Assembly: GCA_030747575.1 (NCBI GenBank)
Contig: JASLKI010000015.1
Coordinates: forward strand, 1-19,225
Length of the DNA stretch: 19,225 nucleotides
DNA from: Verrucomicrobiota bacterium
GTDB taxonomy: Bacteria; Verrucomicrobiota; Verrucomicrobiia; Limisphaerales; UBA1096
Direction of reading: 5' to 3'
This document shows positions 17,501-19,225 of this stretch, piece by piece (the stretch's first letter is position 1; each line of letters starts with the position of its first letter). Under the pieces are notes generated by a model, which ran no database searches, was not told the DNA's origin, and saw only the letters and a list, made by a program, of their open reading frames with translations. Position numbers and translations under genes: made by a program.

Positions 17501-18378
17501 TCACTCTGGATGGCACTACGGAGTGGGGTGTTCAATGGAATACAACAGTTGATTTAAGGGATAAGGGTATCTCCGATCAAAAGAGAGATATTGATTCAAT
17601 TAAACTTGATGGCGAAACCGTAGTGGGAGGGTTAACAGCGAGTCTTACCGGCGATAATTGGAATTTTATCCTCAAGGCCATGCAGAGTGATGGGCGCCTA
17701 GAAATCTTAAGCCGCCCACAGATATTAGCCGCCGACAATATGGTGGCCAACATAAATGTCGGGCAACGGGTTCCTGTGGTTACGGGCAGTCGCATAACGG
17801 AGCGAGGCGACTCGATTAATAACTTTGAGTATCAGGACGTTGGTGTTCAGTTGGAGGTGACTCCTCGGATCAATCCGGAAGGAATAGTGAAGATGGAGGT
17901 GGCACCCACTATCAGCTCGTTGTCCTCATCCACGGTGGCAGTCTCAAAGGATTTTGACGCACAAGTTATCAACAACAGAAGCGCCAGCACCAGTGTGAGT
18001 GTGCAGGATGGCCAGACGGTCGTGATCGGCGGACTGATAAGCACTGAAGATGACGAGCGAGTTACAAAAATTCCGTTGCTCGGCGATATCCCATACATCG
18101 GGCAAATCTTCAGGAAGACAAAGAAAAAACGTGTAAGAAGTGAGTTGCTGGTAATTCTGACACCTCATGTTATTAACGAACCTGGTGAGGCTGAAAAATT
18201 CAGTCGGGAGAACATTGACAATTCAAGTATCTTTGAACAGTTTGAACCAACTGGAAGCCAGCGAAACAAGACCCAGCAGCGCATCCTTGAAACCCTTAAG
18301 CCCAAAGCCCGTGAGGAGAAGGAGGTTGATGTTCCCCAACCATCCAAGGAGAAGAAGCAACTGCCATCGAAGATATAA
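5560..18378 (+). CDS. Giant multi-module secretin (GspD/PilQ superfamily), 4272 residues
   Basis: An uninterrupted 4272-codon frame (about 470 kDa). Residues 1-25 are a hydrophobic export signal, oddly without a basic n-region; an in-frame TAA at 5554-5556 excludes an upstream start. Residues about 54-132 look like an N0/STN domain. From about 155 to 3966 I segment roughly 47 tandem N1-type (secretin_N) modules of 64-104 residues, mean about 81. Each has a strand plus an 'A-x-x-(V/L)' helix, then a D-x-x-(T/S)-N-S-L-I-V strand and a helix ending near LD. Residues about 3967-4205 form a complete secretin barrel domain: VLIEVLLAEVTLD, VPVVTGS, YQDVGVQLEVTPRIN, VQDGQTVVIGGLI, KIPLLGDIPYIGQIFR, ELLVILTPHVI. 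The last ~67 residues are charged. The protein should form the outer-membrane channel of a type II secretion or type IV pilus-like machine. Ordinary GspD/PilQ have three or so modules in 600-800 residues. The lipoprotein gene overlaps its stop, and a GspE-like gene follows. Confidence 0.93.
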   Translation: MNSLSLSVGLSFLLNWLPVVVVSQSDSPDSKPSKEVGSAKPDTRTDEAGEEKRNIRFQFEGVPYMDALQRFSQMAEKPLITDAPLDGTLTFFDSEPYTYQEAMDILNVILSMKGVALVEAGRYLQLTKLENIQKMPLKVIRGSDTTGDFRPGQIVTVVLRLKHLNAGEISPAAASLLSNAGSVAPLSRGQGLIITDRLESIHRIQQLLGEIDVASAVERDMKTYALKHASGAVVSELINKTFGKSSVSKQIKWNDKSKKFDSFEPDPSSYISSVYDEASRTLVLFGPVEPLGLAAELILEFETGEGKAGEVKIFHPTKMNADELASMIREGVNGVAQKGETAAAAKLKARIIVDTKLNRVIASAPVAGQLEIIENFVLQVDGTGAKGGRPKPITTVNITRVFRIKSLDLAAIQQAVSNATTDQLPDGQTRSRLAISADTSTRSLIVTGSPGDVQTAEDIVRQLEQGREPIIARQTRIFEMLDREELGRVTPLVEKLYKEQVDEAGTGPADAIILRDENTQRLIVRAKPDHLVQIAKLISELRLAKPLAKPRTTVMLPLSNRKVDQIYRNIESLVNERMGETPFRNQPKPRLIEDRANNRVIVTANTEQHEVVAQVLQSLDVLPDAPERTMRFVNLEGADARKVTPLVTRLFENDKPSAGPSPQIIEDTGGKRLIVLSTGEQHGRITAFLEKYQSSGPMMVEQEMRSISLPRREPGKFNQILQSIQKLIDQRMKNPEFARSPRPMILPDESGSRLVMTATKEQFEVIEQIVATVTATPEPIEREVRLLRLKDRNAKELIELAKHLFDNEVSPDGTKPQIIADSAGSRLVVIATEEEFKRVEQFAIDYNSGRQDLGPHQFKFMDVPVGQADEVVKAVSKLYQDQLRDNPDRQANAATILADSENDRVIISGPQKEVGRAEGLVRMLGPSKGSGGGQKVTQVVRLKAANAQTVSGLIEKSFNAGGNRNKINLLVDEPSNSLVLTGPEKSVVAAGSVIRELDSGNRVKPLELRILELRAADVTKVAPLVTELFTTLMKDRHGKNYEPKSKIISDEAANRLIITGQLDEIVEIDKLVKQLDSTTRQSAGNRIFKIRAGDAKKISDVINRTFVTIDSQGKTRPRLNVAADEISNLLIVAGTPEDILAVGMLVEQLDVGNPLVPKDLKVIELPHAEGEKLAQLAGRVWGSQMRGVEGNGDVTFINEPSGKRLIIVSPTELMTRAEQIVNGLLISPESSNREVAVIELEHGNASELVPVLSSAYEAKVAGLPGIPASILSGANSKQVVVMGTPEQIIEIRGMASELDAPVETIQKVTESFRLSSADEVDVVSTMVKQIYESRHEGLASDPADAAFLSDAGNRRLIVVAKPDHIEEIKQLVKQVQVVGTDRTAHQSKSLALTHIKGAEAMTVLSQVFSIELAATEPARKLILTPSTDGGSLFMDAPEDLAKRVETLLVVLDQPGEQEERSVKLIKVGNAAEVARLQPLVEQLYTDRYQGNEQEPADAKIVADPISGNLIVSGRKMHLELIDSLVKELQGTVTTARQSKSLALTHIKGAEAMTVLSQVFSIELAATEPARKLILTPSTDGGSLFMDAPEDLAKRVETLLVVLDQPGEKEERSVKLIKVADAAEVARLQPLVEQLYTDRYQGNEQEPADAKIIAEPVTATLVVSGREDHVLAIEMMVAELGLRKPQSRPRVTRVYDLKNAQATTLATTVTQLYEEKLKDSPGASKEQVLVLPDATTNRLIVMAPDNELPVLEKLISQVDQVSLQTAGTRVFKLKANEASQVANLIKNTLVNITAAADPKSNTLIVSGEPEDLQAVAVIIEQLDNLTDKPNREVQVFTLVNSPADAAALQAKEVYLDQMKGKNNLGDSDAMILPDASGNRLIVTANTLQLPLIKDVITALDQETASDDRKMVVHALKNGSATSVMSIIANVYASELERTDAALKLSVTASVDDKSLVVSGQLEDLAKVAELVATLDAPTFTGEVEVRSYRLPEGDTDDLAEALNNIFERPDGTPGGAIQPKFEADDDTRHLLVAATADQFDRIEKLIEDFQSAAEVTHGIKTFRLAKGNSEEIAKVLREMLGAAETSSSSSSRSSSYYRSRYSRSSSQKPKAKVTSATAINAVIVQGAPSQLAMAEELVQTLEKMDRPETSVMEVVHLEKAEAASVADAVNRALQGGERTRNSSSRSRTSSYRSSSSSESKPEVTVTPEVNSNSLVIVGPAVRVKSVTELVRQLDIKGETEGGVDIRIYKLENGEVKSVSETLEDMIERVLNLMPGSDQDRSRRRFSVRVWGHEDTKTLFVLVPPRQFALVEKLLPMLDQKSEEAMQQGELNFYPVKHASASRLSEVVEDIVDRMAMLTPGSDDERRARQYSVRFWSHTDSNTILAVVPPDLKSLTEELITMLDTSSEVQERLGEIQVFPLKFGEAEDVANMLEEMVERMLSLNPKPGLTSSQMVRLVRIWPHEDTNSLFVLVPPDYVDMTKNLVGMLDVKPDDAVQNAEIQLFQLQHSDAGAVGEILESMVERVLTLNAKSKINSRQIENSVEAWPNVETNSLFVLVPKDNLPMVTNLLSMLDAKPERMRRAIHYIMLENADADTVANQIKALFIEEDKTDQPFIESDFFMNSITIVATQEQIAEMSDTIAQLDEAAMDNTLQLRVISSEGVPAKDLAEMLTGLYANLSGVDIRLVEELPEADPQAEPLLKPEQNQEKAVTEKEEVVYIAVDEKINAVLASGKANELDRISRLIDDLTITIMDSEAEFRRYELKEADPEGLAKALLDIYARPEKTVVEDGKPKKVPQPPKIVAVPDLRTRSVIVRAEPLDFEFIELIVKELDVKGVPQVEMRFFILRNAKPEDAITHLEDFFEELKEIRPGEPLEAKPDKRTKSVVVVARPEMLEKIGEVIQRIDVPPEFAEADVLILELRKSNAEALSVILQDMMRPDSKGNLTDEAQAMVEQVQKLNITNSDGQLVQLDLTKPIKVFGESGDGINRLIITSTADNMVALQELVLMMDTVSVIDGVAVRMVTLENAVADNVRDTLSGIFSQSQALGQGPGGKAEPEGSGGSALVNQINIGADPRTNSVIMSGHPDSVDLAERLIVDLDKDVENFVTDVKVYRLKHASTDQIVPMLQSVFKENSTDPSLEGISRQVTRLRLHLQDENIKTSEAPATRDALAIQGDESSNTIIVAARSDLLPLIEEVIMTLDIPAAGGMESIQIYPLEHANAATIENVIENLFEGPSRGQVRPEDRPNIVVDSRTNALIIAASQKTLAIVNSLIMRLDQKPETPGILIEVLPLEHNDASQVAGMINDVFSARRRNIQSPGQTSPAQERVNVEADGLTNSLIITASKENVGLIRELVAKVDLEPTAETSQLTIIPLEYADAQRAAAMLRSLIKQGLYRPGISRSGPARASRESIAISVDHATNTLIVSASPENLAVVREVVKQIDTKNYAKTGSLKIYELKHASAPRLATTLESFFKSKRAAEAALGEPDAIVPVTVTPDERTNTLLVTGGKESFAIIDELLDKLDADAVVAQNKFEVFPLENGSAAKLKMMLDRLFTGRNAPPGGQAPQPVTIIADPISNSLVVGAATEDLPMVRDLVERLDAEQTSPNINVAVFPLSKGNATSVSQTIQSLYRDSGTTVGPSVTINVDDRINALVVSAGENDLKRIEELAKQLDTNEVKRVSEIRVFGLRHASATELALLLNTALNTKPESLTSQSADRQELLQFITRTEEENELITTGLKEGVLITPDPRTNSLVVSAPVDNMPLIEQIILKLDDSSPQIAQIKVFQLKNADARQMADVLTNLFQLQAAGGQGNTRSIRYTLVMPLNTKATNVDGQPTIGTAEQNALTVTVDIRTNSLLIGGSEHYVALSSQIVEELDSSPAQERITQVYRLKNSQAENLATALQDFLDQSRQRVTSVLGQEAVGTAQRLLDEEVAIVAEPVTNSLLVSASPRYFEQVESMITQLDQPQKQVLIEVLLAEVTLDGTTEWGVQWNTTVDLRDKGISDQKRDIDSIKLDGETVVGGLTASLTGDNWNFILKAMQSDGRLEILSRPQILAADNMVANINVGQRVPVVTGSRITERGDSINNFEYQDVGVQLEVTPRINPEGIVKMEVAPTISSLSSSTVAVSKDFDAQVINNRSASTSVSVQDGQTVVIGGLISTEDDERVTKIPLLGDIPYIGQIFRKTKKKRVRSELLVILTPHVINEPGEAEKFSRENIDNSSIFEQFEPTGSQRNKTQQRILETLKPKAREEKEVDVPQPSKEKKQLPSKI
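5722..5955 (+). other. N0/STN-like domain of the giant secretin
   Basis: Residues about 55-132 (IRFQFEGVPYMDALQRFSQM and on to GRYLQLTKL) follow the N0 pattern: a strand, an amphipathic helix (MDALQRFSQMAEKPLI), a 'GTLTF' strand, a second helix (YQEAMDILNVILSMKGVALV) and a final strand. In GspD the N0 domain faces the inner membrane and contacts GspC. Its presence shows that the extra modules were inserted between the two functional ends of the channel protein. Confidence 0.7.
9715..10058 (+). repeat. Recent two-module duplication, copy A
   Basis: Nucleotides 9715-10058 and 10168-10511 are about 96% identical by eye over 344 bp, at an offset of exactly 453 bp (151 codons). The repeat spans module 17 and most of module 18. 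The frame is kept. Confidence 0.93.
10168..10511 (+). repeat. Recent two-module duplication, copy B
   Basis: Second copy, spanning module 19 and most of module 20 (shared peptides include SKSLALTHIKGAEAMTVLSQ and LVEQLYTDRYQGNEQEPADA). After 10511 the sequences diverge (RKMHLELIDSLVKEL versus REDHVLAIEMMVAEL). So the second half of module 20 has a different history, or the homogenised tract ends there. Confidence 0.93.
11809..11874 (+). other. Ser/Arg/Tyr-rich insert in module 26
   Basis: Residues 2084-2105 are almost only Ser, Arg and Tyr (for example SSSYYRSRYSRSSS), placed in the loop before the central strand of module 26. This is a low-complexity loop unlike the rest of the array, and is probably surface-exposed or disordered. 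Confidence 0.8.
12100..12153 (+). other. Ser/Arg-rich insert in module 27
   Basis: Residues 2181-2198 (SSSRSRTSSYRSSSSSES) occupy the same loop position in the next module, so the two neighbouring modules share an insert and probably arose by duplication. Confidence 0.8.
12259..13275 (+). repeat. Four related 84-85-residue modules (28-31)
   Basis: Residues about 2234-2572 hold four consecutive modules with a shared form not seen elsewhere in the array. Each has a long helix (E-(D/E/S)-M-(I/V)-E-R-(V/M)-L-x-L or close), then a (V/I)-x-(V/F/I/A)-W-x-(H/N)-x-(D/E)-T/S-x-(S/T)-(L/I)-(F/L)-(V/A)-L/V-V-P strand, and an end in MLD. Modules 28 and 30 share WxHEDTxxLFVLVPP. They form a lineage-specific block made by serial duplication. 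Confidence 0.85.
17458..18174 (+). other. C-terminal secretin barrel domain
   Basis: Residues about 3967-4205 carry the whole type II/III secretion secretin core. It opens with QKQVLIEVLLAEVTLDG, has the gate-region motif VPVVTGSRI, the barrel strands around YQDVGVQLEVTPRIN and VQDGQTVVIGGLIS, and closes with KIPLLGDIPYIGQIFR and SELLVILTPHVI. No key segment is missing, so a working outer-membrane pore is expected. The following tail of ~67 residues is charged and might bind a pilotin, by analogy with the S domain of GspD (inference). Confidence 0.92.
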
Positions 18379-18920
18379 TGTGCGGTGACAGGAGGAAAAA
18401 GCCATCAGTTAGTTTTTGTGCAGGGTTGGTTCTTGGCCTGTCGTGGATTGCGGTCACCGGTATTGGTTGCCAAACACAAGGGTCCGATGTAGGCCGGTTT
18501 CGGCCCAAGATGTTTAATCCAGGTGAAGGGCCTGTTAATTCGATTCGACTCTTCACTTCCCCTGTGCTGTTTAACCTTGATGAAGAACCCGGCCCCGATG
18601 CGTTTAAAGCCCGCGTATATGCGGTAAGGGACTCTGTACCAAAGCCGGTACAGTTTACTAAGGGAACCTTAGAAATTATTATTTTTGACGAGACTTCAAA
18701 CCGCGATCAACAGGACCCTCCGCGTCAAGTTTGGTCGTTTTCCGGATTGGTTTTGGATCGGCACAGGATCCAAACAAGCCTCGGCTATAGTTATGATTTC
18801 ACCCTGGAGATAGATAAACCCAAGCCCCTGACCGGCAAGGTGTCTGTTGTGGCGAAGTTCACTCATCCAGATGGAGCTTCAATATTTGCGAAGCCGGTCA
18901 GCATTACTGTCGAACCATGA
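18378..18920 (+). CDS. Putative outer-membrane lipoprotein in the secretin operon
   Basis: A 180-residue protein. A basic n-region (RRKK, residues 5-8), a hydrophobic stretch (CAGLVLGLSWIAVTG) and the lipobox-like VTGIG-C31 indicate a signal-peptidase-II lipoprotein. The lipobox has Gly rather than Leu at -3, so it is not perfect. The mature part looks all-beta: KARVYAVRD, GTLEIIIFD, QVWSFSGLVLD, LGYSYDFTLEID, GKVSVVAKFTHPDG and KPVSITVEP suggest an Ig-like sandwich. I recall similar unnamed lipoproteins in PVC bacteria but cannot name a family. Its ATG overlaps the secretin stop codon by one base (TAATG), so the two are translationally coupled, which argues for a joint function. A role as pilotin or accessory protein for the giant secretin is possible but untested. 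Confidence 0.8.
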   Translation: MCGDRRKKPSVSFCAGLVLGLSWIAVTGIGCQTQGSDVGRFRPKMFNPGEGPVNSIRLFTSPVLFNLDEEPGPDAFKARVYAVRDSVPKPVQFTKGTLEIIIFDETSNRDQQDPPRQVWSFSGLVLDRHRIQTSLGYSYDFTLEIDKPKPLTGKVSVVAKFTHPDGASIFAKPVSITVEP

Positions 18921-19000
18921 TCATGTAACAGGATTTGGCAAGTTGCTGGGAAAAACTAATCGGTCTGATTTTTAACTTACCCAAGCGACCATGCACGCTT

Positions 19001-19031
19001 GCGATATTGAACCAATCGGCTTGAATATCGC
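19001..19031. promoter_or_regulatory. Inverted repeat upstream of the GspE-like gene
   Basis: GCGATATT (19001-19008) and AATATCGC (19024-19031) are a perfect 8-bp inverted repeat around a 15-nt centre. No T-run follows, so it is more like a protein-binding site or mRNA structure than a Rho-independent terminator. It sits 52 nt before the GspE-like start codon. Confidence 0.4.
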
Positions 19032-19049
19032 CCCAGCAGGATCAGAATC

Positions 19050-19071
19050 GGCCACTGCCTAGGCAATGGCC
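19050..19071. promoter_or_regulatory. Near-perfect 22-bp palindrome upstream of the GspE-like gene
   Basis: GGCCACTGCCTAGGCAATGGCC is palindromic except for one mismatched pair and ends 11 nt before the GspE-like ATG. As RNA it would fold into a stable hairpin close to the ribosome-binding region. It could serve as an operator, a translational control hairpin, or an attenuator between the secretin/lipoprotein pair and the ATPase gene. Confidence 0.4.
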
Positions 19072-19082
19072 GGGCGCAAGCA

Positions 19083-19225
19083 ATGAGTAGTTACTCACAG
19101 GTTTTAGTGGAGAAAGGGTTGGTGTCCGTGGAGGACATTGATGCCGCCGATCGTCTGCGCGAGGAGAAGGGTCTGCGCTTGGACCGGGCGCTGATCCAAA
19201 ACGGTGCGATTACTGAGCGTGCATT
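19083..19225 (+). CDS. GspE/PilB-type secretion ATPase, N-terminal part
   Basis: Forty-seven codons are visible before the window ends. The product begins MSSYSQVLVEKGLVSVEDID and continues AADRLREEKGLRLDRALIQN-GAITERA. This fits the N-terminal domain of GspE/PilB-type ATPases, whose pattern is a short helix with 'LVEKGLIS-x-E-x-L', a second helix rich in Arg/Glu, and 'L-x-x-A-L-(I/V)-x-x-G-x-I-(S/T)-E'. These ATPases power assembly of the pseudopilus or pilus from the cytoplasmic face of the inner membrane. The ATPase motifs lie beyond the window. The position 162 bp after the lipoprotein gene supports a secretion locus of order secretin, lipoprotein, ATPase. No Shine-Dalgarno sequence is visible. 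Confidence 0.75.
   Translation, partial: MSSYSQVLVEKGLVSVEDIDAADRLREEKGLRLDRALIQNGAITERA

Overview
The window looks like a chromosomal segment of a Gram-negative bacterium of the PVC group, most likely Verrucomicrobiota. This is an inference. It rests on a BspA-type leucine-rich-repeat protein with the C-terminal domain common in verrucomicrobial exported proteins (Tyr-x-Ile-Glu-x-Ser-x-Asp-Leu-x-x-Trp ... Phe-x-Asp ... Tyr-Tyr-Arg), on many exported proteins, and on a secretin/lipoprotein/GspE arrangement. No rRNA or other firm phylogenetic marker is present.

Left part (1-1481), visibly GC-rich: two divergent peptidase genes share a 109-bp spacer. On the minus strand is the start of an M19 membrane-dipeptidase-type zinc peptidase, cut by the window edge. 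On the plus strand is a complete exported isoaspartyl peptidase/L-asparaginase of the Ntn-hydrolase family. Together they would break down peptides and damaged (isoAsp) dipeptides.

Middle part (1590-5559), lower GC: an exported basic protein built of 26-residue PDIFGR repeats; a relic of the 3' end of an LRR gene; a PfkB-family sugar kinase; an intact BspA-type LRR protein 3 nt downstream of the kinase; a tRNA-Val(UAC); and about 580 bp with only a doubtful decayed ORF on the minus strand. The kinase lies between two 113-bp direct repeats (the relic and the true 3' end of the LRR gene), so this block has been rearranged by duplication.

Right part (5560-19225): one open reading frame of 4272 codons fills two thirds of the window. 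It encodes a secretin with a signal sequence, an N0-like domain, about 47 tandem N1-type (secretin_N) modules and a complete C-terminal secretin barrel domain. Ordinary GspD/PilQ secretins carry a few such modules in 600-800 residues. A putative lipoprotein gene overlaps its stop codon by one base, and the start of a GspE/PilB-type ATPase gene follows 162 bp later. The set reads as a type II secretion or type IV pilus-like locus whose outer-membrane channel carries an enormous periplasmic extension. A 453-bp in-frame tandem duplication of two modules shows how the array grows. This giant secretin is the outstanding feature of the window.

I found no convincing sigma-70 promoters, CRISPR arrays, transposases or rRNA genes. 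A palindromic octamer, TTGGCCAA, occurs 13 times and looks over-represented at the DNA level.
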